A stretch of DNA of 9,233 nucleotides from a bacterium (GCA_024409025.1 JAKSUM010000027.1:1-9233); one strand, 5' to 3'. Shown: positions 1 to 6,455, numbered from the stretch's first letter. Notes: generated from the letters alone by a model not told the origin. A program made the numbers and translations.

Positions 1-131
1 AAAGCTATTCAAGTACGCATTTTTTCTAATTCGCTCGCTTCACCCTTGCAGAGGGGATTATCTCGACCGCAGACCTGTAAGTTTTATGCCATTGCTTTTT
101 TCAGTACAAGGTTTTATGTCGTTGAGATACT

Positions 132-163
132 CTGCCTCCCTTTGTAAAAGGGAGGTAGTTTTT
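132..163 (+). terminator. Hairpin plus T-run, terminator-like
   Basis: CTGCCTCCC (132-140) pairs with GGGAGGTAG (150-158), with one G-T wobble and a 9-nt loop, and is followed by TTTTT (159-163). The shape is that of an intrinsic terminator reading rightward, perhaps for a gene left of the window. It could equally be part of the repeat element with the 158-197 hairpin, since the T-run is also the first arm of that second hairpin. Confidence 0.45.
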
Positions 164-197
164 CGTCCGATGTTAACGCATCGGTAGTACGAAAAAC
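158..197. repeat. Nested inverted repeat (long hairpin)
   Basis: The outer arms GTTTTTCGT (158-166) and ACGAAAAAC (189-197) are perfectly complementary over 9 bp. The inner arms CCGATG (167-172) and CATCGG (179-184) add 6 bp around a TTAACG loop, with TAGT bulged on one side. Fifteen paired bases in 40 nt is unlikely by chance. The arms overlap the T-run of the preceding hairpin, so the two structures could be alternatives. The function is unknown; it looks like the core of a dispersed intergenic repeat or a structured RNA. Confidence 0.6.
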
Positions 198-264
198 CGG
201 AGGGGTACGATAATGGGGATTTTCTGAGTTAAATATTTCTGTCATACATCAGTAGAAAAATCCT

Positions 265-300
265 AAAATAAAAAAGCCGATGACTAAATGCCATCGGCTT
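265..300 (-). terminator. Intrinsic terminator of the tRNA operon
   Basis: On the minus strand, AAGCCGATG and CATCGGCTT (plus-strand 274-282 and 292-300) form a perfect 9-bp stem with a 9-nt loop. A run of T's broken by one A follows (plus-strand A-rich 265-275). It lies 5 nt past the last base of tRNA-Val, exactly where transcription of the three-tRNA operon should end. Confidence 0.9.
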
Positions 301-305
301 AATTA

Positions 306-379
306 TGGGCGAACAGGGACTCGAACCCCGGACCTCCTGAATGTAAGTCAGATGCTCTAACCAACTGAGCTACCCGCCC
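306..379 (-). tRNA. tRNA-Val (anticodon TAC)
   Basis: The minus strand folds into a full cloverleaf of 74 nt. The acceptor is GGGCGGG with TTCGCCC (two G-U pairs), the D arm contains GCTCAGTTGG, the anticodon stem is TCTGA/TCAGG, the loop CTTACAT carries TAC, and the T loop is TTCGAGT. The discriminator is A. The genome does not encode CCA: TAATT follows directly, so a CCA-adding enzyme must complete it. It is the last tRNA of a three-gene operon and sits just before the terminator. Confidence 0.96.
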
Positions 380-386
380 GGATAAA

Positions 387-460
387 TGACCCTGATGGGG
401 TTCGAACCCATGATCTTTGCCGTGAAAGGGCAATGTCCTAGACCGCTAGACGACAGGGCC
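387..460 (-). tRNA. tRNA-Glu (anticodon TTC)
   Basis: The minus strand gives a 74-nt cloverleaf. The acceptor GGCCCTG pairs with CAGGGTC, the anticodon stem TTGCC/GGCAA flanks the loop CTTTCAC with anticodon TTC, the T loop is TTCGAAC and the discriminator is A. The surrounding CCCTTTCACGG is the usual bacterial tRNA-Glu anticodon arm. No CCA is encoded. It lies 7 nt before tRNA-Val in the same transcript. Confidence 0.96.
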
Positions 461-487
461 ATATTTCCTCATGTTCAACATTACCAA

Positions 488-559
488 TGGGCCCACCCGG
501 GTTCGAACCAGGGACCGATCGGTTATGAGCCGACTGCTCTGCCGCTGAGCTATAGGCCC
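488..559 (-). tRNA. tRNA with CAT anticodon, probably tRNA-Ile2 (lysidine)
   Basis: The minus strand gives a compact 72-nt cloverleaf: acceptor GGGCCTA/TGGGCCC, short D loop, anticodon stem GTCGG/CCGAT, loop CTCATAA, T stem CCTGG/CCGGG, discriminator A and no encoded CCA. A CAT anticodon can mean initiator Met, elongator Met or Ile2, whose C34 is changed to lysidine by TilS. The acceptor has C4-G69 and C5-G68, which I recall as TilS-favouring pairs, and the GGCTCATAACC arm resembles Bacillus tRNA-Ile(CAT). The anticodon stem lacks the three G-C pairs of an initiator. Ile2 is therefore my first choice and elongator Met second. Confidence 0.9.
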
Positions 560-579
560 TTGCTGCTGAATGCATAAGG

Positions 580-608
580 ATTATAATACGATTTTTTCGT
601 TTTGTCAA
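580..608 (-). promoter_or_regulatory. Consensus sigma70-type promoter of the tRNA operon
   Basis: Read on the minus strand, TTGACA (plus 603-608) and TATAAT (plus 580-585) are separated by exactly 17 nt. All twelve consensus bases match. Transcription would start near plus position 573, about 13 nt before the first tRNA. This is what a strong stable-RNA promoter should look like, and it argues for a bacterial rather than archaeal source. Confidence 0.93.
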
Positions 609-640
609 TAGGTTTTTTAAAAAAATAGAATTTTTTTTAC

Positions 641-669
641 TTGCTATTTTGTAAATGCTATTGTAAAAT
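641..669 (+). promoter_or_regulatory. Candidate promoter of the radical SAM gene
   Basis: TTGCTA (641-646) and TAAAAT (664-669) are 17 nt apart, a good sigma70-type match. An A/T-tract stretch (611-638) lies just upstream and could act as an UP element. The start would fall near 676, giving a short leader before the ribosome site GGAGG at 698-702. It fires away from the tRNA promoter, so this is a divergent intergenic region. Confidence 0.65.
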
Positions 670-708
670 ATGTCTTAGCTTAAATATTATTCATTTTGGA
701 GGTGGGTT

Positions 709-2526
709 ATGAATTGTAGGGACATTTTTGACAGGGGAATCAAATTTCATCATTATTGCAATACTGCCTATCCTTTAAGGGCAAATTCTCTTGCTGAATA
801 TGAGGTTAAGGGGCATCAAGAAAGATACGACCTTGTAAAAAAAAATATAGATGCCCAAAATGAGCTTTGTCTCTATGTTCATGTTCCGTTCTGTCAGGCA
901 AGATGCAGATTTTGCGAATAGTTAGTTCTGGACAAGCCTGAAACTAGAGATCCTGCTGTTTATACTGAGCATCTTCTTAAGGAAATAGAAATGTACAGGG
1001 AGATTATAGGGGATAAGCCCATAGTCGGATACGATCTCGGAGGTGGCACGCCTTCTTATCTTTCGATTGAAAATTTGGAAAGAATAACGGCTTCAATAAA
1101 AAAATTCAATCTTATAGACGGAATGTACCTCAGCATAGAGACGACGCCTGTCATAGCCGCAAAGGATTTTGATAAGATAAAGGCAATAAGAGGGCTCGGA
1201 TATAACAGGATTTCCATGGGTTTTCAGACTGTTTCGGAAGCGCTTCTTGAATCTCTTGGAAGGGAAGGCTCTAAATCCATATATGAAAGGGCAGTCGAAA
1301 ATATAAGAAGGGCCGGATTCGACAGGCTCAATATAGACCTTATGTATGGATTCCTTAACCAGTCTGACGATGATTTTGCAAATACCATAAAATATACAAT
1401 AGCCCTTAATCCTGAGTTTATAACCCTCTACAGGAACAGATATAAAGGGACAAAGCTCGAAGCGGAATCTCAGGGTGTAACCCTTTACAAGGTGAACAGG
1501 CAGTACGACATAGCATATAAGCTGCTTAGAGATGCCGGATATATCGCAAATAACGGAAAGAACACTTTCAGCAGGATTCCTGATGATTTTGGAACATCGT
1601 CATATCTTACAAAGCGTGTTGTAGATGCGACGTCTTATATCGGATTCGGGCTTGGGGCGCAGTCTTTTGTCGGAAATTATCTCGCATATAATCTCGGATG
1701 CGCCGATCATAAGCTTAGAAAGTATTTTGACGCTGTCGATAACGGCATTCTCCCGATAAATGATATAGCAGATATGCCTGTAGAAGAGGTCAGGGCAAAG
1801 GCCATATCAGTTATGTTTTATTTCGGCTTTATATCAATGAATGCTTATAGGAGTCGTTTCGGGGAAGATTTTAGAAGTGTGTACGGCAAACAGATAAAGT
1901 TCCTTGAGGATAATTTCCTTATGGAGTTTAAGGATGAAGATACTTTTATGCTGACGGATTATGGTGCGGCACATCTGTACGGCATTATACCTCTTTTTTA
2001 CAGCGAAAGAAGCGTGAAGGAGATGTTCAGAATGTCCGACCGCTGGCTTAATGACAAGAAGGGCGAAGCCATCTATCTTGAAAAATATGACAGAAAAGTA
2101 TTTGACAGCCCTTCAATTGCCGTTGATCTTATTGTCCTTAATAAGGAAAAAACTAAAATTCTGCTTATAAACAGGGCCGAGCATCCTTATGTCAACAGGC
2201 TTGCGCTTCCTGGAGGCTTCTATAAGAATACGGACGATACTCTTGAAGCGGCTGCCGCAAGAGAGCTGCTTGAGGAGACATCCGTAAATGCCGATGTAGG
2301 TGAAGAGAATCTCGTTAAGGTGACCTCAACAAAGGAAAGGGATCCTAGGGGATGGATCGTCAGTGTCGCATATCTGCTTGTATTGGATGAAAAGGACATA
2401 ATGCCAAGAGCTGACAGCGATGCCATATATGCTGCTTGGACTGATTTAAATTCCCTTAATAAGGATGATATGGCATTCGATCATTATGATATAATAATGG
2501 GCGTGGTGAAGAAAGCTGAATTCTGA
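709..2526 (+). CDS. HemW-like radical SAM protein fused to a Nudix domain, interrupted by in-frame TAG
   Basis: The frame is open for 605 codons except for one TAG at 919-921 (codon 71). The start is ATG with GGAGG 6 nt upstream. Residues 56-70 carry the radical SAM cluster motif CxxxCxxC (C62, C66, C69) in a YVHVPFC context typical of the HemW/coproporphyrinogen oxidase-like family. GGGTPSY at 111-117 is the SAM-binding glycine motif. NRISMGFQT and DLMYG further on also fit that family, and a winged-helix-like part follows. From about residue 470 to the end is a Nudix domain of the ADP-ribose pyrophosphatase/NrtR type, with LPGGF near 500-504, a Nudix box ending RELLEET near 518-524, and RDPRGWIVSVAYL downstream. 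The box has one extra residue and S instead of the usual final G. HemW proteins load or handle heme; the substrate here is unknown. The residue lost to TAG normally follows C-D/E and is aromatic. Without read-through, the 70-residue product ends right after the cluster motif, and a restart at 991 lacks the cluster. The gene is a nonsense pseudogene, recoded, or carries a base error. Confidence 0.85.
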
Positions 2527-2853
2527 TCAGTTCAGGACAAGAAATCAGTCAAATTGTATCCGTCTGACTGATGAACAGCATTTGAAGCTTCCTCATTGGG
2601 GAGGTAAAGCTGAAGCTGTCCAACATGGATAACAATGCCGCCATAAATATTCTACGACTTGCAAAGTCATTCTGAAATAAAATACCGATGGACAGTCGGA
2701 AATTACGTTCATGGAGAAAGTGTAAGCATTTTGCTATGGGGAGTGTCAAAGTGTCCGATGTTAACAAAAATTTAATTGATAATTTTACTCCTTTATGCTA
2801 TATTATGGATGTAGCTATTTCCACGATACGACTTTAAGGAGTTAAAATATATT
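2527..2853. other. Non-coding stretch with hairpins between the radical SAM gene and the glycine-rich gene
   Basis: I found no convincing gene here. A perfect 7-bp inverted repeat ATCAGTC/GACTGAT (2544-2550 and 2566-2572) follows the radical SAM stop without a T-run. A CTTCCTC/GGGGAGG hairpin lies near 2588-2606, and the 13-mer GTCCGATGTTAAC (2753-2765) also occurs at 165-177 in the repeat region at the left end. A 72-codon minus-strand frame (2549-2767) has no ribosome site that I can see and no recognisable product. The stretch may be a decayed mobile or repeat element. Its right end holds the promoter of the next gene. Confidence 0.45.
2776..2804 (+). promoter_or_regulatory. Promoter of the glycine-rich protein gene
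   Basis: TTGATA (2776-2781) and TATATT (2799-2804) are separated by exactly 17 nt, a strong sigma70-type match. Transcription would begin near 2811, about 43 nt before the start codon. The gene therefore looks independently expressed rather than read through from the interrupted radical SAM gene. Confidence 0.72.
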
Positions 2854-3225
2854 ATGTTTATTGGTAATACTTTTGGATGCGGTCACTTTGGTCATATGGG
2901 CCATATTGGCCATATGGGCGGATTCGGCCACATTGGACACATGCATCACATGCCCTGCACAAGCTTTGTTCCTATGGTGGGACGCCCGTTTATGTTCGGA
3001 TGCGGCAATCTTGCCGGCGGAATCCTCGGAGCTAATCTCGGCGGAATGACTGGCACAATGGTAGGAAGCAGCGTAGGGTCTTCTATCGGCGGACTTCTCG
3101 GAAGTGCCGGCGGATTCAGCGGTTCTGCTCTCGGTTCTGCTCTCGGAGCCATAACTGGCGGAGTTATCGGCGGAGCTGTCGGAAGCCATGCCGGATGGCA
3201 TATGGGAATGGGCGGCATATTCTAA
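2854..3225 (+). CDS. Small His/Met/Gly-rich glycine-zipper protein
   Basis: This 123-residue protein starts with ATG behind TAAGGAG (2835-2841), a rather long 12-nt spacing. Residues 10-33 are a run of GH, FGHM and GHIGHM-type units with about ten histidines and several methionines, plus cysteines at 9, 35 and 50, a composition seen in metal-binding segments. Residues 51-110 are almost all G, A, S, I, L, V with repeated GxxxG spacing, a glycine-zipper pattern that packs helices in membranes or forms pores or assemblies. The C-terminus returns to H, M and G. There is no ordinary signal peptide. It has its own promoter and is followed by terminator-like hairpins. I recognise no named family. 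Metal binding (nickel, copper or zinc) is inferred from composition only. A long frame on the opposite strand is a composition shadow. Confidence 0.78.
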   Translation: MFIGNTFGCGHFGHMGHIGHMGGFGHIGHMHHMPCTSFVPMVGRPFMFGCGNLAGGILGANLGGMTGTMVGSSVGSSIGGLLGSAGGFSGSALGSALGAITGGVIGGAVGSHAGWHMGMGGIF

Positions 3226-3251
3226 GCCGGACATTGGAAATCACTCCCGTT

Positions 3252-3271
3252 TTAAGGCGTTGTTGCCTTAA
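3252..3271. repeat. Inverted repeat downstream of the glycine-rich gene
   Basis: TTAAGGC (3252-3258) and GCCTTAA (3265-3271) are perfect complements around a 6-nt loop, and TCCC/GGGA just outside can extend the stem. No T-run follows, so it is not a classic terminator. It may be an mRNA 3'-end stabilising structure or a protein site. Confidence 0.5.
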
Positions 3272-3313
3272 TTATGGGATTGACTGCTTTGTAACAGGAT
3301 AAACAGCTATAAG

Positions 3314-3349
3314 AAGGGGCAGGGATTTATTTGTTCTCCGTCCTTTTTT
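3314..3349 (+). terminator. Probable terminator of the glycine-rich gene
   Basis: AAGGGGCAGGGA (3314-3325) pairs imperfectly with TTCTCCGTCCTT (about 3334-3345), with one bulge and one mismatch, and overlaps six T's at 3344-3349. It lies about 90 nt past the stop codon. The stem is imperfect, so the call is moderate. Confidence 0.5.
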
Positions 3350-3361
3350 AATTGCTTTTTC

Positions 3362-3380
3362 CCCCTTTTGAAGGGGTTTT
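3362..3380 (+). terminator. Second terminator-like hairpin
   Basis: CCCCTT (3362-3367) and AAGGGG (3371-3376) form a tight 6-bp stem with a 3-nt loop, followed by TTTT. It would back up the hairpin at 3314-3349 and separate the glycine-rich gene from the downstream operon. Confidence 0.5.
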
Positions 3381-3454
3381 CTGCTGATTATTGAAATATT
3401 ATCCTTTAATAATTAAGTAAGTATAGAGAATAGGAATGACGGAGGTTTTCTCAT

Positions 3455-4720
3455 ATGAATCAGGACCCGCTTTTTGAACTCACGCGTTCGCCTCAGCTTA
3501 ATGCACTTATTAATAGAACTAAAGATTTTTACAGCGGAGAGATTACAGACGCAGAGTATAAGGAAAGCATAAAGGCTCTCTATTCATTCAGAAAGGAGCT
3601 GAGAGAGGTTCTCAGGGAGCAGATTAAGTTTACCCCCATGACTCCTTCCCTGCGCCGCCAGACTGACAGTATTGAGATTTATCTTGAGGATATAAGAAAG
3701 TCTTTGGAGGAGATATATTCCTATTTTAATGATCGGAACAGGGATCATATTGAAAGCGGGCTTTTTAAATGCAGAGCCTCTTTCGACAAGCTTGCTCTCG
3801 CCATTGATGAGATTCAGAAGGAGGAGGCGTCCGGAAAGGAGTATTCCAAGGCACCTCTTCAGAATGAGCTTATGAGAATAGGATATGCTATGCTTGAGGG
3901 CTCTGTTTCACGTGATGCTTTTAAGATAAAGCTTGATTCCATGAAAAATTCCCTCCGCATGTATTATGGCTATTTCGGCAATATTGTTCCAAGTGGTGGA
4001 GAGAGGGAATATTTTGAGGAGCACAGGGAGGAGATGCGTCTGACTGTAAGGGAGTACATAAAGGCTCTTGAAGAGGCAAGCCTTTATTACAGGGATTTCA
4101 ATCCCGAACATGTTAAGTCAGGGCTTTCAAGATCCCATGATGCGGCGGAGAAGCTGCTTGAATTCCAGCAGAAGCTTCTTGAGCTCAAGTCCGTAAAGAG
4201 ATGCTTTAAGTGCGGAGCTGAGAATGAGGCTTCTTCCAGATACTGTATTTCATGCAGTGCCGCCCTTCCCGTAATTGCAGATGAGAGCGGAGAGACTATT
4301 GATTTTAAGGTTGATGAGAATAACTCAATAAATAATACAGGCCATGTGCAGACTGAGCTTACAAAAAAGGTGACGGACACCGTTGATGCCTTTAAATCAG
4401 GAGCAATGACCCTATATGACGCATCAGCTGTAATATCATCGATAACGGACAGCATAGCTCAGACAAGGAAAGAGAAGGAGAGCCTTCAGATTCCTCAGGA
4501 GATACAGCAGGACAGCGAGTATGCCCCTATGTTTAATGAGGTTGAAGAGCTTATGACTGCCGGCCTTATTGATATGGAGGAAGGGCTAAGATCGCTTCTT
4601 TATTCGATGGAAGGAAATGACGAGTCCGGAATGATTTTCGCAATAGAGCGATTTCTCGGAGGTGCGGACAGCCTGTCTAAGGTAGTAATGATGTCGCAGC
4701 AGGCCCAGTCGGAACAGTAA
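3455..4720 (+). CDS. Three-repeat helical protein with an inserted zinc ribbon
   Basis: This 421-residue, charged, mostly helical protein has no signal peptide or membrane segment. GGAGG lies 9 nt before the ATG. The sequence looks like three diverged copies of a unit of about 110 residues: roughly 20-123, 140-245 and 308-418. Each opens with a short motif (YSGEIT, LEGSVS, KSGAMT) and closes with a similar helical pair. In the first two the closing part is strikingly alike: LEEIYSYFNDRNRDHIESGL beside LEEASLYYRDFNPEHVKSGL. The third has SMEGNDESGMIFAIERF in the same place. Between units 2 and 3 is a four-cysteine zinc ribbon, C250-x2-C253 and C264-x2-C267. I know no named family. It looks like a cytoplasmic scaffold or adaptor. 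It opens the downstream operon and its stop overlaps the next start (TAATG). Confidence 0.85.
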   Translation: MNQDPLFELTRSPQLNALINRTKDFYSGEITDAEYKESIKALYSFRKELREVLREQIKFTPMTPSLRRQTDSIEIYLEDIRKSLEEIYSYFNDRNRDHIESGLFKCRASFDKLALAIDEIQKEEASGKEYSKAPLQNELMRIGYAMLEGSVSRDAFKIKLDSMKNSLRMYYGYFGNIVPSGGEREYFEEHREEMRLTVREYIKALEEASLYYRDFNPEHVKSGLSRSHDAAEKLLEFQQKLLELKSVKRCFKCGAENEASSRYCISCSAALPVIADESGETIDFKVDENNSINNTGHVQTELTKKVTDTVDAFKSGAMTLYDASAVISSITDSIAQTRKEKESLQIPQEIQQDSEYAPMFNEVEELMTAGLIDMEEGLRSLLYSMEGNDESGMIFAIERFLGGADSLSKVVMMSQQAQSEQ

Positions 4721-5472
4721 TGTCTCTTAAGAATGCTTTTTCAGGGCTTTTCGGTCCATTTAGCGGCAAGGGTCTTGCTCTTGTCTCGTCAATATTGGAT
4801 GTTTTCAGGAATATACCTTATGAGAATATTTCCAAGATTAATTCGGAGCCATGTTCATTGAGAATGCCCGATGTGATTATGAGGGAATATGAAAAATATG
4901 GTCTTGGAGGCACATGCTTTTCAATAACATGGCTTCTTAGGGAGGTTTTGAGGGAATTCGGGACAGATGCGGATATATGCATGGCAGATCGGACATATGC
5001 GGAAGACGCCCATTGCGCCCTTGTCTTTAATGACGGGAATTCTAAATATCTGCTCGATCCTGGATATCTGATTTTCAGGCCGATTTTAATTCCTGAGGAC
5101 GGTAACAGAATAGATTTTACATTCGGAGACGGGAGATTTTATATGGAGAGGGACGGAAGTTGCGCATCTCTCTATTCTTCAGTCTCCGCAGATTTTTCAA
5201 AATTCAGATACAGGCTTAAGCTTCGGGCTGTTTCGGTATCTGAATTTTTTGGCTTTTGGCAAAGAAGCTTTTCTTTTGCGATGATGAATTACGTTATTGT
5301 AAACAAATATATAGACGGAAAGCTTTTTTACCTTAAAAACACATGCCTTCATGAGGGCAGGGACAGGGTTGTCCATATGACTCCGGAGGAGACATCCTTG
5401 TGGCTTGATTCCGCAGGGATAAGCGGACGGGAGTTTCTGAAGGCTTTTGAGAAAGGAAAGAAAAATGCATAA
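4720..5472 (+). CDS. Arylamine N-acetyltransferase-like protein
   Basis: This 250-residue protein fits the NAT family, which moves an acetyl (or other acyl) group from CoA to amines through a papain-like cysteine. IPYENIS at 32-38 matches the family's PFENL segment. GLGGTCFS at 61-68 places the catalytic Cys at 66, and H98 (in DAHCALVF) and D113 (in LLDPGY) complete a Cys-His-Asp triad at the expected spacing. The length is a little short of the usual 260-290 residues, mostly at the C-terminal domain that shapes the substrate pocket, so the substrate may not be an arylamine. The start ATG overlaps the preceding TAA by one base, so the two genes are translationally coupled. The stop overlaps the next start by 8 nt. 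Confidence 0.85.
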   Translation: MSLKNAFSGLFGPFSGKGLALVSSILDVFRNIPYENISKINSEPCSLRMPDVIMREYEKYGLGGTCFSITWLLREVLREFGTDADICMADRTYAEDAHCALVFNDGNSKYLLDPGYLIFRPILIPEDGNRIDFTFGDGRFYMERDGSCASLYSSVSADFSKFRYRLKLRAVSVSEFFGFWQRSFSFAMMNYVIVNKYIDGKLFYLKNTCLHEGRDRVVHMTPEETSLWLDSAGISGREFLKAFEKGKKNA

Positions 5473-5995
5473 AAGAGAGCCCGTTCCAGAGGTCAAGCTT
5501 TTTTACGCTGTTCTGTACAGCGATGACAGCGTTCTTGAGCAGGTTAAGTCTATTCTTTCGGAAAAGTGGGGAAGGATTGATTTTATAAGCCCTTCTTTTG
5601 ATTTTGACAAGACGGATTACTATTTTCCTGAAATGGGAGGGGGGCTTAAAAGAATTTTTATGTCTTTTGAACGGACCATAACTCCCGAAGCGCTGATAGA
5701 CGCCAAGCTTTTTTCGGATAAGGCTGAGGAGGAGCTTTCGGACTGCGGAAGAAGGCTTGCCAATCTTGATCCCGGCTATATCGACTGTGCCAAGCTCGTG
5801 CTTGCCAGTTTCAAGGGCGCGTCTCACAAGATATATATTGACAAGGGAATATATGCGGATTTGACTCTCAGATATTCAAAGGGAAGATTCGAGCCTTTCG
5901 GATGGACTTTCCCTGATTTTAAGGACGAATCCTATTACCCCTGTCTTTTAAAAATAAGAAACATTTACAAGGAACAGATAAAACATGTCAGATAA
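5465..5995 (+). CDS. DUF4416 family protein
   Basis: This 176-residue protein matches, from memory, the DUF4416 family of unknown function. It has PEVKLFYAVLYSDD at the start, DYYFPEMGGGLKR about one third in, LDPGYIDCAKLVLASFKG and the HKIYIDKGIYADLTL segment that are the family hallmarks, and WTFPDF near the end. The whole domain is present. I chose ATG at 5465 because AAGGAAAG sits just upstream; a TTG at 5447 would add six residues inside the previous gene. It overlaps the NAT-like gene by 8 nt and the following NuoE-like gene by 11 nt, so it belongs to the same translationally coupled operon. The function is not known; the conserved acidic, His and aromatic residues hint at an enzyme. 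Confidence 0.85.
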   Translation: MHKREPVPEVKLFYAVLYSDDSVLEQVKSILSEKWGRIDFISPSFDFDKTDYYFPEMGGGLKRIFMSFERTITPEALIDAKLFSDKAEEELSDCGRRLANLDPGYIDCAKLVLASFKGASHKIYIDKGIYADLTLRYSKGRFEPFGWTFPDFKDESYYPCLLKIRNIYKEQIKHVR

Positions 5996-6455
5996 TATGC
6001 GTTTCAGCGAGGCGCTTTCTGCTTTTGGAGGCGACAGGAAACAGCTTATAAGGATTCTTCAGTCGGCACAGAGCGAGTTTTCATATATATCTGAAGACAC
6101 AATCCGCCGCATATCCGAGAAAATGAATATTCCTGTCTCGGAAATATACGGGGTTGTGACTTTTTACAGGCAGTTTTCGTTAAATAAGCCCGGCAGGCAT
6201 ATCATAAAGGTATGCAGCGGCACCGCATGTCATGTGGGAGGCTCGGAAAAGCTCTCAGAGCTGATAGGCGACATGCTTTCCATTTCGTCCGGAGAGACTA
6301 CGGAGGACGGGATGTTTACTCTTGATGAGGCGGCATGCCTCGGATGCTGCAGTCTTGCTCCTGTCATGATGATTGACGGAAAGGTTTACGGAAGGCTTAC
6401 TGAAAAGAAGGTTTCGGATATTATAAATTCTTTCAGGGAGGGCGATTCCATATGA
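5985..6455 (+). CDS. NuoE/HydC-like [2Fe-2S] thioredoxin-fold subunit
   Basis: This 156-residue protein has the normal length and layout of the 24-kDa (NuoE) family. An N-terminal helical part contains IPVSEIYGVVTFYRQF (49-64), followed by the thioredoxin-like domain with the four cluster ligands C77-x4-C82 and C118-x3-C122. The residues around them (VCSGTACHVGG and AACLGCCSLAP) are typical. It passes electrons between the FMN site of its NuoF partner and other clusters, either in complex I or in soluble NAD-linked hydrogenases and formate dehydrogenases (HydC, HndA). AAGGAA lies 10 nt before the ATG. The stop overlaps the NuoF-like start as ATGA, the usual coupling of this pair. Confidence 0.95.
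   Translation: MSDNMRFSEALSAFGGDRKQLIRILQSAQSEFSYISEDTIRRISEKMNIPVSEIYGVVTFYRQFSLNKPGRHIIKVCSGTACHVGGSEKLSELIGDMLSISSGETTEDGMFTLDEAACLGCCSLAPVMMIDGKVYGRLTEKKVSDIINSFREGDSI

Larger units (their letters stand above)
1..305. other. Gene-free 5' region with hairpins, possible dispersed repeat
   Basis: I see no credible protein gene in this stretch. It holds a near direct repeat (TTTTATGCCATTG-like copies at about 81-94 and 110-124), a CTCCC/GGGAG hairpin followed by T's (132-163), a longer nested hairpin (158-197), an imperfect inverted repeat GGATTTTCT (217-225) / AGAAAAATCC (254-263), and the tRNA terminator (265-300). The CTCCCTTTGTAAAAGGGAG core followed by a second hairpin and a CGGAGGGG motif resembles intergenic repeats I remember from gut Clostridia genomes. 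That resemblance is from memory and not verified. The left end may be the 3' flank of a gene outside the window. Confidence 0.5.

Noticed and set aside
1..305. CRISPR array or rRNA remnant
   Set aside because: No regularly spaced identical repeats and no rRNA-like core sequences; only inverted repeats.
386..577. A 63-codon plus-strand frame across the tRNA genes
   Set aside because: It runs antisense through tRNA-Glu and the CAT tRNA and has no ribosome site; it is a shadow of RNA genes.
919..921. Pyrrolysine or selenocysteine as the meaning of the internal stop
   Set aside because: The codon is TAG, not TGA, so selenocysteine is out. The position is normally aromatic rather than lysine-like, and no Pyl genes are in the window. 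Not excluded, but not claimed.
2549..2767. A 72-codon minus-strand frame in the intergenic stretch
   Set aside because: No ribosome site, no recognisable product and repeat-like DNA; kept only as a note in the non-coding entry.
2842..3234. A 130-codon minus-strand frame opposite the glycine-rich gene, rich in A, S and H
   Set aside because: The plus strand has the promoter, ribosome site and terminators. The antisense frame reflects the skewed Gly/His codons.
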